64,000 nucleotides of DNA from Polyangium sp. y55x31 (GTDB taxonomy: Bacteria; Myxococcota_A; Polyangia; Polyangiales; Polyangiaceae), in assembly GCF_029946505.1 (NCBI RefSeq), contig NZ_JARZHG010000022.1:1-64000 (forward strand), read 5' to 3'. The first letter of the stretch is position 1, and each line of letters starts with the position of its first letter. The translations under genes and the position numbers were made by a program. The notes beneath the pieces are model-generated. The model had not been told where the DNA came from. It searched no databases and saw only the letters and a list, made by a program, of their open reading frames with translations. Positions 1-8,412 of the stretch are shown one piece after another.

Positions 1-676
1 CGCGTCCCCCTCTCGTCCGGGCAAAGCCCGGCCGATTCACCCCCCGAGGCGAGCTCGCTTCGCGATCTCGCAGAGCGCCGAACTGTTCGGCGCTCTAGCC
101 TCTCCGACGACGACGGCGGCGCTCCATTCGCTGCCATTCCCGATTTGCGCGATTCTGCGCATCGAATACACCGACATCATTCGCCCGCGGCATGCGAAAG
201 CCTCCATCGAGGACGGCGTGCGGCCGGGCAAACCCCGCGAGAAACGCGATTCTTTCGGCGTGCCCGCGCGCAGCCGGGTTCCCGCGCAACGCGGGGCGCC
301 TCCACCGCATCATCCTTTGCGTGCTCGGACCCGTCCTCTTGCCGATCGAGATCGTCTCCGCTCCGGCGGCGCTCGAGATCGTCGGCCGTCCGGTTGCGCG
401 CGCCGCCGCATTCACGGGTACGTCCACGCGCGTGGCCCCGAATGCCGCGTCGAATGGAGAGGTGGTAACAAATATCTCCAGTGCGGCTTGCTTGTCCGAG
501 GTCGCTTGGTAACAATTAATGCATAGGAGCTGCCGACGAGAGGCGCTCCTGAATGACGCAGTTCGCTTCGGATCGGAGCGCCCCGTGGAGGTGCATCACG
601 CAGCTCCTCGAAGGCGAGCCAAGTAGCAATAACTAACGACACACATCTGCTTCGATACGGGGGAAAGAAACACACC
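1..676. other. No supportable gene; upstream region of small secreted protein gene
   Basis: Several mutually overlapping frames of about 100 codons are open here on both strands, but their translations are Arg/Ala/Pro-rich, match no recognisable family and look like GC artefacts. The last 210 bases are less GC-rich. Two direct copies of TGGTAACAA (463-471 and 507-515) lie 44 bases apart, the second running into an AT-rich stretch (510-527). This could be a promoter or operator region for the gene starting at 677, but no clear -35/-10 pair can be fixed. Confidence 0.5.
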
Positions 677-1114
677 ATGAAGAAGCTGCTTTCGTTTGCG
701 TTCGCCGCCGCGATGATCGTGCCCTCCAGCGCCGCCATGGCCCTCACGGAGGGAGCCGCGTTCGAGGTCTACGTCAACGACGACTTCGCAGGGACGATCT
801 ATCCCTATCTTTACAAGGACGCGGGGAAGGCGTGCCTCTACGTGTCCGAGTGGTACAACCAGGGCTACCTCATCAGCGAGGAGTGCGACCTGCTCGAGCG
901 CAAGACGAAGGGCTACCTGAGCTGCCTCGGCAACAGCTACATCAACTTCCCGACCACGGTCGCGAGCGATGTGTACTGCCGCGGCTTCAATGACTGGGGC
1001 CTCTCGCTGCAGATCGAGTACATGCACGTCGGCGAGCACTACGACGGGTTCGCCGGTATCGTGAAGTACGCGGGTTACCCGTACGTCAACACGATCGAGG
1101 CCTGGGAGAGCTGA
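677..1114 (+). CDS. Small secreted protein of unknown function
   Basis: The product has 145 residues. Residues 1-22 form a classical Sec signal peptide (MKK start, hydrophobic core, small residues ending AMA), so the mature protein of about 123 residues is exported. The mature part is rich in Tyr and Gly and has four Cys (in GKACLY, EECDLL, LSCLG, VYCRG), enough for two disulphides. I do not recognise a family. A purine-rich stretch GGGGGAAAG lies just upstream of the ATG and a strong terminator hairpin (1162-1194) follows, so it is probably monocistronic. Codon use resembles the neighbours. Confidence 0.7.
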   Translation: MKKLLSFAFAAAMIVPSSAAMALTEGAAFEVYVNDDFAGTIYPYLYKDAGKACLYVSEWYNQGYLISEECDLLERKTKGYLSCLGNSYINFPTTVASDVYCRGFNDWGLSLQIEYMHVGEHYDGFAGIVKYAGYPYVNTIEAWES

Positions 1115-1161
1115 TCGCGCAACCGCGGTAGGGCCGGCATTCCGGCCTGAAACGGCGAACC

Positions 1162-1194
1162 ACGGGCGCCGCCGCTCACCACGGCGGCGCCCGT
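1162..1194 (+). terminator. Rho-independent-type terminator after the small secreted protein
   Basis: A perfect 13-bp stem (1162-1174 with 1182-1194) and 7-base loop are followed by the pyrimidine tail TTCTCT. It lies 48 bases past the stop of the gene ending at 1114. Confidence 0.7.
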
Positions 1195-1250
1195 TTCTCT
1201 CCGGCCACCGAAATCATCCTTTTGCCCGACAGGCGATGTCGAGGTTCACG

Positions 1251-2825
1251 ATGCACCTGCCCACGAACCAGAAAAAGCCTTTCTTTCGCTCCCCTGCCGG
1301 ATGGGCCACGCTCGGGACCGTGCCGGTCCTCGCCCTCGGCGCTTTCCTTCTCTGGCCCGCTGCGTCGCAGAGCCTCGCCGCCGACGCACAAGACGCCTCC
1401 ACTTCCGACGCCCGCGCGAAATACGTCAATCGCGGCCTGTTCCGCTCGGGCGACGAGGAGCCCGGCGAGGACGAGGCAAAGGCCATCACCGGCCGCGTGC
1501 TCTCGATCGACGGAAAACCCCTCGCAGGCGTGCAGATCTCGGCGACGAGCTTCGCCATTGCAGGCAACCTCCCGACGACCGTCGCCTCGCTCGAAACCGA
1601 CGCCGAAGGCCACTTCGAGATGCGCCTCGCCGACGGCAGCTACCAGATCGTCGCGAACAAGAGCGGATACGGGCCCTCGTTCGTGCCCGCGCAGACCGGC
1701 GAGAACGTGAGCCTCGTGCTTACGAAAAGCGGCATGGTCCGAGGCCGCGTGGTCGACGCCGATCGCGCGCCAATGCAACGCTTCGTGATCGACGTGCTCA
1801 CGGCCGCACCCGATAGCTTCGCCGCGCCCATGCCGCTCTGGTCCAAACGATTCGAGGGGACCGACGGCACCTTCGAGCTCGACGAGCTGCCGGCCTGGCC
1901 TGTCGTCATCCGCGCGACCGCAGCCGACCACGCCCCGGCCTTCTCGAGCGCCATCTACCTCGAAAAGCCGAGCGACACGCGTCAAGTCGAGCTGCAGCTC
2001 GGCGACGGCTGCACACTCGAAGGGACGGTGCGCGACGGCTCCGGGCGCCCGCTCGCAGACGTGTTCATCGACGCCGAGGCGCGTTTCCCCGGCGGCGTGA
2101 GCGAGGTCTCGATGGAGGCCGCGAGCCGCGCCGAGAGCGACGAGGAAGGCCGTTTTCGCATCGAGCACGCCCCCTCGGGCAAGGTCGTCATCCGCGGCTA
2201 CGACGGCGAGCACGCGCCAAGCACGGTCGTCGTCGAAATGCCCGATTGCAAGCTCGCCAAGCCCCTCGAGCTCGTCATGTCGGACGGCGGGAGCATCAGC
2301 GGCGTGGCACGCAAAGGCGACGGCACCCCGCTGCCAGGCGCGCGGCTCACGCTCATGCAGCGCGCCATCGGGTTCGTCAACGTGATCGCCGACGAGGAGG
2401 GGCAGTTCCGGTTCGATTCGATCCCGCCGGGCAATACGCGCCTCGAGCTGCTCCATGGCAATCAACGCACGTCGACCTCGGTGCGCGTGGAGGAAGGGGC
2501 CGTCACGGAGCGCGACATCACGATGCACCCGACGGGCCAGGGCGAAATTCGCGGCCGGATCACCTCGGGCGGCGTGCCGCTCGCAGGCGTCCAGGTCCTC
2601 GTCGCGGCAAACCGCGGCCGCGTCCAGGGGCTCGACATCCGGTATCCCGTGACGGACAAGGACGGCATCTACAAGCTCGCAGGTCTCCCGGAAGGCCATT
2701 ACGCCGTGAACGTGGTGACGTCCGCGAAGACCGAAGGTGTCCAGGTCGAGGATGGCCAGGTCGCCGTCCTGGACCTCGATATCGCCGAGCCGCAGAAGAG
2801 GAGCGTGCGCGAAGAAGTAGAATGA
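1251..2825 (+). CDS. Membrane-anchored carboxypeptidase-regulatory-like repeat protein
   Basis: The product has 524 residues. A short basic N-terminus and one hydrophobic segment (about residues 15-38) suggest a signal anchor, placing the rest in the periplasm or outside. The body is a string of about five beta-sandwich repeats of the carboxypeptidase regulatory-like/CNA-B type, each opening with a G-x-[VI]-x2-x-G-x-P-[LM]-x-[GD]-[VA] pattern (ITGRVLSIDGKPLAGV, VRGRVVDADRAP, LEGTVRDGSGRPLADV, ISGVARKGDGTPLPGA, IRGRITSGGVPLAGV). Such domains are usually structural or adhesive; no catalytic domain is attached. The ATG at 1251 is preceded by GAGG with 6-base spacing; an in-frame ATG at 1236 would add five residues. 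Confidence 0.8.
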   Translation: MHLPTNQKKPFFRSPAGWATLGTVPVLALGAFLLWPAASQSLAADAQDASTSDARAKYVNRGLFRSGDEEPGEDEAKAITGRVLSIDGKPLAGVQISATSFAIAGNLPTTVASLETDAEGHFEMRLADGSYQIVANKSGYGPSFVPAQTGENVSLVLTKSGMVRGRVVDADRAPMQRFVIDVLTAAPDSFAAPMPLWSKRFEGTDGTFELDELPAWPVVIRATAADHAPAFSSAIYLEKPSDTRQVELQLGDGCTLEGTVRDGSGRPLADVFIDAEARFPGGVSEVSMEAASRAESDEEGRFRIEHAPSGKVVIRGYDGEHAPSTVVVEMPDCKLAKPLELVMSDGGSISGVARKGDGTPLPGARLTLMQRAIGFVNVIADEEGQFRFDSIPPGNTRLELLHGNQRTSTSVRVEEGAVTERDITMHPTGQGEIRGRITSGGVPLAGVQVLVAANRGRVQGLDIRYPVTDKDGIYKLAGLPEGHYAVNVVTSAKTEGVQVEDGQVAVLDLDIAEPQKRSVREEVE

Positions 2826-2914
2826 ACGGAAAGCTCGGGCGAGGGCGGCCGCGCGCCACCCTCGCGCCGCGCGTGTGCGGTCCTGCCGGTCCGTGATAGG
2901 CTGCTCGCCTCGCC

Positions 2915-3679
2915 ATGCCGGAACCCTTGAAAAACAGGTTTACCTTCGAGCTCGGCACGCCCGAGGGCACGCTGCGCGCAAACCTCGCCATCCCCGCCGA
3001 GCCGATGCGGCTCTCGGACCTCTCACGGCTGGTGATGCCGCTCGACGACCAGATCGTCGCCCTCGGCGTCAAGAAACACCTGCCGACCCTCGGGACCGTC
3101 TCGTGCAAGAAGGGCTGTGATTCCTGCTGTTACCAGCTCGTGCCCATCTCGCCGCCCGAGGCGTTCATGATCCACGACCTCGTCGCAGCGATGCCCGAAG
3201 CACAGCAGGAAGAGGTGCTCACACGCGTCGTCGACGCCGAAGCAGCACTCGAATCCTTCGGCCTCGACGAGGCCGCATTCGCAGAAATGTCGAACGACAA
3301 CGAGCTACGCAAGCTGCTCATCGCATGGCACCGTCAAGGCATCGCATGTCCGTTCCTCGAAAACGGCGCGTGCGCAGCCTATACCTCGCGCCCCTCAGGC
3401 TGCCGCGAATATCTCGTGACGTCGCCGGCAGAAAACTGCACGAAGCTCGGCGAGGCCGTGGTGCGAAGGCTGCCCGTCTCGATCCGGATGTCACTCGCCC
3501 TCTCACGCGTAGCCGCCCGCCTGCTCGGCGGCGAGCCCACGATCTTCCCACTGACGCTGGCCATCGCCTGGGCCGAGGCGCACGAGGAAGAAGGTCAACG
3601 CCGCTTCGACGGCTTCATGCTGGTAAACATGCTGCTGGAAGAGCTGTCCGGGGGCAAACCGGCGGACAAACCGTCCTGA
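2915..3679 (+). CDS. YkgJ-family cysteine-cluster protein
   Basis: The product has 254 residues and two cysteine groups typical of the YkgJ (CxxCxxxx zinc/iron-chelating) family: Cys64-x3-Cys68-x2-Cys71-Cys72 and Cys145-x7-Cys153-x9-Cys163-x11-Cys175. The family is thought to bind a metal or Fe-S cluster; its cellular role is not settled. There is no signal peptide, so it is probably cytoplasmic. No Shine-Dalgarno is visible. A GTGATAGG element lies 14 bases upstream of the ATG, as before several other genes in this window. It converges on the lipoprotein gene at 4012-5724, with a palindrome array between them. Confidence 0.8.
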   Translation: MPEPLKNRFTFELGTPEGTLRANLAIPAEPMRLSDLSRLVMPLDDQIVALGVKKHLPTLGTVSCKKGCDSCCYQLVPISPPEAFMIHDLVAAMPEAQQEEVLTRVVDAEAALESFGLDEAAFAEMSNDNELRKLLIAWHRQGIACPFLENGACAAYTSRPSGCREYLVTSPAENCTKLGEAVVRRLPVSIRMSLALSRVAARLLGGEPTIFPLTLAIAWAEAHEEEGQRRFDGFMLVNMLLEELSGGKPADKPS

Positions 3680-3694
3680 TCGCAAGCCGTTGCG

Positions 3695-3990
3695 CCGGGG
3701 CGCCGCCCCGGACCCCGCGGGGGCTGTTCGCCCCTCGACCCGAACCAGCGCAAGCGCTGGACCTCAGGTGGAAAAACTGCGCTCCGCGCAGTTTTTCCAG
3801 CAGGCCGGTGGCAAGACCATGGAGGTCGGTTTCGAGCTGGAACCGTCAGCGCGGCGGTCTTGGCTGGCACCTGGCCCGTTCGATGAACTGCGCATCGCGC
3901 AGTTCATCGACCCCGAGTCCAGCGCTTGCGCTGGTCCGGGTCCAGGGGTGGACAACCCCTGGTCCGGGTCCAGGGGTAGACAACCCCTGG
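3695..3990. repeat. Array of perfect hairpin modules between convergent genes (array 1)
   Basis: The intergenic region is built from consecutive palindromes: 3695-3711 (CCGGGGC-gcc-GCCCCGG), 3745-3760 (CCAGCGCAAGCGCTGG), 3769-3799 (14-bp stem around TGGAAAAACTGCGC), 3881-3909 (13-bp stem around CGATGAACTGCGC), 3919-3934 (reverse complement of the 3745 module), and two near-identical modules at 3942-3962 and 3970-3990 (CCAGGGGT...ACCCCTGG). The same module types recur at 32530-32631 and 37942-38104. No protein is encoded. It may terminate transcription from both flanking genes or be a REP-like mobile or structural repeat. Confidence 0.8.
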
Positions 3991-4011
3991 TCGGGGCCCG
4001 GCGCTGCGCTT

Positions 4012-5724
4012 TCAGGGCGTCACGAGGCCCGTGAACATCGTGGCGCTCGTGCTTCGTTGCGCATTCTTGAACGGGGCGGCGAAATCGTCATTGTCGCGGA
4101 TCGTTGCCATGACCTGGATGAAATAGAATTTCCCAGGTTGCAGGATCCCCGCGGGAAGCGTCACGTTTGGGCTCTTGACGTACATGTGCGCGATGCTGCG
4201 GCGTGTCGACATGGAGCCGTCCTGATCCGTGAGGTCCGTCGTATCGACGACGGTCACGCGATATCGCGTGGGGGTGCCGAGGGATGGCGCGGTCCACGTG
4301 ATTGTCGGGGTCGTCCCCACGCCTGTGGTCACCTGATCGTAGGGCGTGTCCTTGCCGGCGACCTTGATGTCCTGCGGCAGGCCGAGGGTCGGCGCGAGGG
4401 GTTTGCCCGTGATCTCCTCCACGGGTGCGGACATGGTGAGGTTGCCACGGAGTGACTCCGCGGTCGTTTCGGGCAGGAGCGATCGGACGCTCTTGCTGAA
4501 CGTGATGGTCACCGAGCCGAACGTTTGCCCGTCCGTGAACGGGTCCCCGTACGAATAGGTTTGCGCGTGGTCGCCGGCGAATACCATGGTCCCCACGTCG
4601 CAGCCGCTCGGGCACGCGGCCGGATCACAGAGGTTGCCGTGGCAGGCGGGATCCGGATTCGAATACGCGGTCCCGTTGAGCAGGCTCATGCCGAGCAACG
4701 TGGCGAATGTGCCGATCGCGGGCTCGGGCACGCTGGGCTCGTGGTCGACGCTGATGGAGACGGCATGGAGGGAGAGCGGGATGTTCGGAAGGAGGGCGTT
4801 CCAGGCCGAGCCCTTGTAATCCAGATCGAAGCTCTTTTGCGGGGCCGGCGAGAAGGTTCCTTTCGCCACGCTCGTCCCCCCGTTCGTCATGGTGAACGGC
4901 ATGGCTTGCATGCTCTCTGCCGTGGCAGTGTATATGTAGCCGTTCCAGGGATTGCCGTCTTCGGTCGGCGTGCCGACCTGCTTCGTCACGCCGTGCAGGA
5001 CCGTGACCTCGTCCCCTTGGCTCGCGTCGATGAGCGTCGTTGAGTCGAAGAACCGGACGAACGCGTCCTGCGCATTGATTTTCCAGGTGGAGAGCTGGGT
5101 GGCTCCATTCGCGGGGGGATTGTCCTCCGGGGGGCTCCCCGCGGGGTAGGCAAAGGCGAGGATCGTGCCGTTTTGCGAATAGATCTGGATCTCGTCGTCG
5201 AACCCCTGGACGTTGCCCATGTCGTCGTACGTGGCCACCTGCAGGGGCGTTCCGAGGGTCGCGTCGATCGAGACGTATGTCGGCTGCGACATCGGCGCGG
5301 GATCGGGCCGGCCGCTGTAAAGGTATCCGATGTCGAGCGTGCGCGCGTCCGTGGCGACGTACGTCCGGACCGGCGGCGCATTCGGGAACGGGGCCGACGG
5401 CTGGCCCTCGAGGGCAAGCAGGTATGGCCCCGTCGGGACGCCGGGGATGCTGATGTTGCCCTGGTCGTTGATGGTGCCCGGGTAGGATTGCAAGGTCCCG
5501 CCTTGATCGACGAGGGCCTCGATCTTCGTCCAGGTCTTGCTGGGCAACGAGACGTCGCCGGTGGTCGGCCGGTAGAGGTCCACCGCGGTGCCCGTCACGC
5601 CCTCCGCGTCGCCGCCATTTCCACCATTGCCACCGTTACCGCCGCCGCCACCGCCGTCACTGCAAGCTGCTGTCGACGCCAGGGCCAAGAGGATGCCGAG
5701 AGAAAATAAGCCGTAGGTTCGCAT
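4012..5724 (-). CDS. Large lipoprotein of unknown function
   Basis: The product has 570 residues. The N-terminus carries a lipoprotein signal with a lipobox ending STAAC (Cys21), then a Gly/Asn linker (DGGGGGGNGGNGGNGG) typical of myxobacterial surface lipoproteins. The first part of the mature protein (GTAVDLYRP to GPYLLALEG) looks like a carboxypeptidase-regulatory-like beta domain. The last 120 residues (TITWTAPSLGTPTRYRVTVVD) resemble a fibronectin type III domain. No catalytic motif was seen. AAGGAG lies 5 bases before the ATG. The gene converges on the YkgJ gene across the palindrome array. Confidence 0.75.
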   Translation of the reverse strand: MRTYGLFSLGILLALASTAACSDGGGGGGNGGNGGNGGDAEGVTGTAVDLYRPTTGDVSLPSKTWTKIEALVDQGGTLQSYPGTINDQGNISIPGVPTGPYLLALEGQPSAPFPNAPPVRTYVATDARTLDIGYLYSGRPDPAPMSQPTYVSIDATLGTPLQVATYDDMGNVQGFDDEIQIYSQNGTILAFAYPAGSPPEDNPPANGATQLSTWKINAQDAFVRFFDSTTLIDASQGDEVTVLHGVTKQVGTPTEDGNPWNGYIYTATAESMQAMPFTMTNGGTSVAKGTFSPAPQKSFDLDYKGSAWNALLPNIPLSLHAVSISVDHEPSVPEPAIGTFATLLGMSLLNGTAYSNPDPACHGNLCDPAACPSGCDVGTMVFAGDHAQTYSYGDPFTDGQTFGSVTITFSKSVRSLLPETTAESLRGNLTMSAPVEEITGKPLAPTLGLPQDIKVAGKDTPYDQVTTGVGTTPTITWTAPSLGTPTRYRVTVVDTTDLTDQDGSMSTRRSIAHMYVKSPNVTLPAGILQPGKFYFIQVMATIRDNDDFAAPFKNAQRSTSATMFTGLVTP

Positions 5725-5822
5725 AAGTGCTCCTTGCGGCCGGTGATGGTAGCCATACCCCGAAACATGTGGTAGAGATTTCGCGTCCGGGGCATGAATC
5801 GGACGCTCCGCCGACTGTGGAG

Positions 5823-7487
5823 TTATCGACCGAGGACGAGCGCCTCATAAGGACGGAGTACGACCTCGCGCTCCCGGATCGGCAGCGGCTCGGGGTACGT
5901 GGAGGCCAGGGCGACGCCGCAATCCCCCGGGATCCGCACGCGCCTCGTGGCGTCGTCGAAATGTAGGAGCACGTCGAGGACGTCGTCGCCGAACGTCCGG
6001 CGATAGGCGAGGACCTCGGGCGGGAGCGCTTGCTCGGGGTGGAGCTCGAGCGCGCCGGCCTGGAGCGCCGGGTGGGCTTTGCGGAGCCGGAGCAGGCGCC
6101 TGTAGCAATGCAGGATCGAGGCGGAATCTCGTTCTTGGGCCTCGACGTGGACGGTCTCCGCGGCGGGGTGCAAAGGGAGCCACGGCTTGACGCCGGGAGC
6201 CGTGAATCCTGCGTTTGGCGCGCCCGACCACTGCATCGGCGTGCGGCAGGCGTCGCGGTTCAAAAGAACGCCGGCCGCGTGGAGCTTGCGCGCGACGACG
6301 TCGGGGAGGAACCGGTACATCCGCGCGAGCGGATCCTTCGCGGTGGCGAGCGGCAGATCGAGGTCCCGCATGCCGATCTCCTCGCCGTAGTAGACGAACG
6401 GAATGCCGCGGGCCGTGAGCTGGACGGCGACGCTGAGCTTTTCGCGCTCGGGGTGGTATCCGAGCCGCTCGCCGCGCCGGGAGCGATCGTGGTTGCCGAA
6501 GACCCACGTGGGCACGAGCGGCGCCGGCATTTCGCGCTCGAACTCGCGCACGAGCTCGCGAAACCCGGTCGCCGTGAACGGCGCGCGCATGGCCTTGAAC
6601 AGAAAGACGCTGTGCAGGCCGTCGCCGCCCTCGCAATATTGGCGCAGCGCGCTCGGCTGCCCGAAGACCTCGCCGACCATGAATCGCGGAGGGTCCTGAA
6701 ATTCGTCGACGACGCGCCGGAGCGTGCGGGCGAAGGCGATGGTCTCCGGGTGGTGGAGCGTGCGCCGGTAGGATTGCAAGAACCCGTCGGGATCGTCCTC
6801 GCTCGGGAGGAGGCGCGTCGAGAAGGGGTTGTCCTCGAAGCGCTCGTCCTTGAAGAGCGCGTGGAAAATATCGAGCCGCAAGCCATCGAAGCCGAATGCG
6901 AGCCACCTCCGGACGACGCCCAGCATGGCCTCCTGGACCTCGGGGTTGCGATAATCGAGGTCGGGCTGGAACGGCAAAAAGCTCGCCCAGTACCATTCCT
7001 GCGTACGTTCGTCCCAGTGCCAGCCGCGTGGCCCGACGAGCGAGCGCCAGTTGTTCGGCGGCGCCTTTCCGCCGGGCTTTTTGCCGGGGCGCCAGAGATA
7101 CCAGTTTCGTTTCGGGTTCGTCCGGCTGGAACGGGACTCGCGGAACCACGGATGCTCGATCGACGTGTGGTTCAGGACCATGTCCGCGACGACACGCATC
7201 CCGCGCGCGTGGGCCTCGTCGAGCAGGCGCCGGACGTCGTCCCGGGTGCCGTATTCGGGCGCGACGGCGTCGTAATCGGAGATGTCGTAGCCGAGGTCCT
7301 CTTGAGGGCTCCCGTAAAACGGACAGATCCAGAGCGTCTCGACACCGAGATCCCGGAGATAGTCGAGCTTCCGCACGATCCCCGGCAGGTCCCCGATTCC
7401 GTCGCCGTTCGTGTCGAGGAACGAGCGAGGGTAGATCTGGTAGACGGTCGTCCGCGCCCACCAGGGCGGAAGCTCGGCTTTTTGCAT
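5823..7487 (-). CDS. GH13 alpha-glucosidase / oligo-1,6-glucosidase-like enzyme
   Basis: The product has 554 residues, normal for GH13 exo-acting alpha-glucosidases. The (beta/alpha)8 barrel starts at once (WWARTTVYQIYPRSF). Conserved region I is DMVLNH (102-107), region II DGLRLD with nucleophile Asp206, region III GEVFG with acid/base Glu273, and region IV GNHD with Asp334; all catalytic residues are present. It should hydrolyse or transfer glucose from alpha-linked oligosaccharides. There is no signal peptide, so it is probably cytoplasmic. The start codon is 6 bases after the stop of the expansin-like gene, so both are probably on one transcript. Exact linkage specificity cannot be read from the sequence. 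Confidence 0.9.
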   Translation of the reverse strand: MQKAELPPWWARTTVYQIYPRSFLDTNGDGIGDLPGIVRKLDYLRDLGVETLWICPFYGSPQEDLGYDISDYDAVAPEYGTRDDVRRLLDEAHARGMRVVADMVLNHTSIEHPWFRESRSSRTNPKRNWYLWRPGKKPGGKAPPNNWRSLVGPRGWHWDERTQEWYWASFLPFQPDLDYRNPEVQEAMLGVVRRWLAFGFDGLRLDIFHALFKDERFEDNPFSTRLLPSEDDPDGFLQSYRRTLHHPETIAFARTLRRVVDEFQDPPRFMVGEVFGQPSALRQYCEGGDGLHSVFLFKAMRAPFTATGFRELVREFEREMPAPLVPTWVFGNHDRSRRGERLGYHPEREKLSVAVQLTARGIPFVYYGEEIGMRDLDLPLATAKDPLARMYRFLPDVVARKLHAAGVLLNRDACRTPMQWSGAPNAGFTAPGVKPWLPLHPAAETVHVEAQERDSASILHCYRRLLRLRKAHPALQAGALELHPEQALPPEVLAYRRTFGDDVLDVLLHFDDATRRVRIPGDCGVALASTYPEPLPIREREVVLRPYEALVLGR

Positions 7488-7493
7488 GTCGTT

Positions 7494-8327
7494 TTACATC
7501 CCGCAGGCGGGGAACTGCCCCTGTCCGGGCGAATCGCCGGCCTCGACGAAGGGGATCCCGCTGTCTTCGAGCACGCTGCCGTAGACGTCGGTCACGCGGA
7601 CCGTGTACGGCCCCGGGCCCATGCCGCTGTCCTCGACGAAATAGTTGTAATCGAGCCTCTGGACCTCGTGCCAGGCGCCGTCGTCGCTCTTCCACTCGAA
7701 CTTGGCAATGGCGTTGCGGTGGTTGCGGATCTGCACCGCGGTCCACCACTGGTTCGAGCCTTCCTTGAAATGGTAGACGATCGGCCCGGGAGCGTCGCAG
7801 GGGACGAATTGCCAGGAGATCGGGATCCGGCCGTCTTCGAGCGGCGCGAGCATCGCGAACGCGTCGGGCGAGAGGTCGATGTCGCCGTGCACGCACTCGG
7901 GGCAAAGATCGACGATACGCACCGTGACCTCGCCGTTCGGCCCTTTCACGTGCGCGCAGGCGCCGCAGACGCCCGAATTCGCGTAATCCTCGGCGTTCAT
8001 GGCCCCGACGAGCAGCGGTGAATCGGGCAAGGCGTCGAAGCTGCACGCGCCGGAGCCGTTCGCGGCGTAATACGTGCCGTCGCCCTCGAAGGTCGGCGCA
8101 TTGTCACAGGCCCCGAACCCGGATCCGGTGCTCCCCGCGCCCGAACCGCCGTTACCGCTGCCGTTGCCGCTGCCGCCGTTCCCACTTCCGCCGTTGCCGC
8201 TGCCGCCGCTGCCGCCGTCGCCGTCTCCGCCGCCGCTGCCGCCGCCGCATCCGACGACGAGCGCGAGGGCCGCCGCGAGGCCTACACCATAGGAAATGCC
8301 CAACGCTCGGATCGCTCGATAAGCCAT
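7494..8327 (-). CDS. Expansin-like (EXLX1-type) lipoprotein
   Basis: The product has 277 residues. The signal ends in a lipobox-like VVGC (Cys27) followed by a roughly 50-residue Gly/Ser/Asn linker, so it is a surface-tethered lipoprotein. The rest fits the two-domain bacterial expansin layout. Domain D1 is a six-stranded double-psi barrel with GTYYAANGSGACSF, the Cys pair GVCGAC, and VRIVDLCPEC...DIDLSPDAF containing the conserved Asp residues. D2 carries aromatic residues (NQWWTAVQIRN). Expansins loosen cellulose or peptidoglycan without hydrolysis. The ATG at 8327 was chosen because longer starts run into the divergent transpeptidase gene. GH13 follows 6 bases downstream. Confidence 0.85.
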   Translation of the reverse strand: MAYRAIRALGISYGVGLAAALALVVGCGGGSGGGDGDGGSGGSGNGGSGNGGSGNGSGNGGSGAGSTGSGFGACDNAPTFEGDGTYYAANGSGACSFDALPDSPLLVGAMNAEDYANSGVCGACAHVKGPNGEVTVRIVDLCPECVHGDIDLSPDAFAMLAPLEDGRIPISWQFVPCDAPGPIVYHFKEGSNQWWTAVQIRNHRNAIAKFEWKSDDGAWHEVQRLDYNYFVEDSGMGPGPYTVRVTDVYGSVLEDSGIPFVEAGDSPGQGQFPACGM

Positions 8328-8412
8328 GCCACGACGGTACCACCCCGGCGGCGCGCCTGTCCATCCGGCAGGAACTTGGCCCGCGCGCGAGAGGCCTGTT
8401 AGCGGGCCGTTC

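Noticed and set aside
37-515. Group of short overlapping frames at the window start
   Set aside because: About 100-codon frames in both directions, all low-complexity Arg/Ala; none has a signal peptide, domain or ribosome-binding site.
3695-3990. Insertion-sequence ends or transposon
   Set aside because: Only palindromes are present; no transposase or target-site duplication is seen, so repeat array is the safer call.
5845-8046. Long frame on the minus strand overlapping GH13 in another frame
   Set aside because: Arg-rich out-of-frame shadow of the GH13 and expansin genes.
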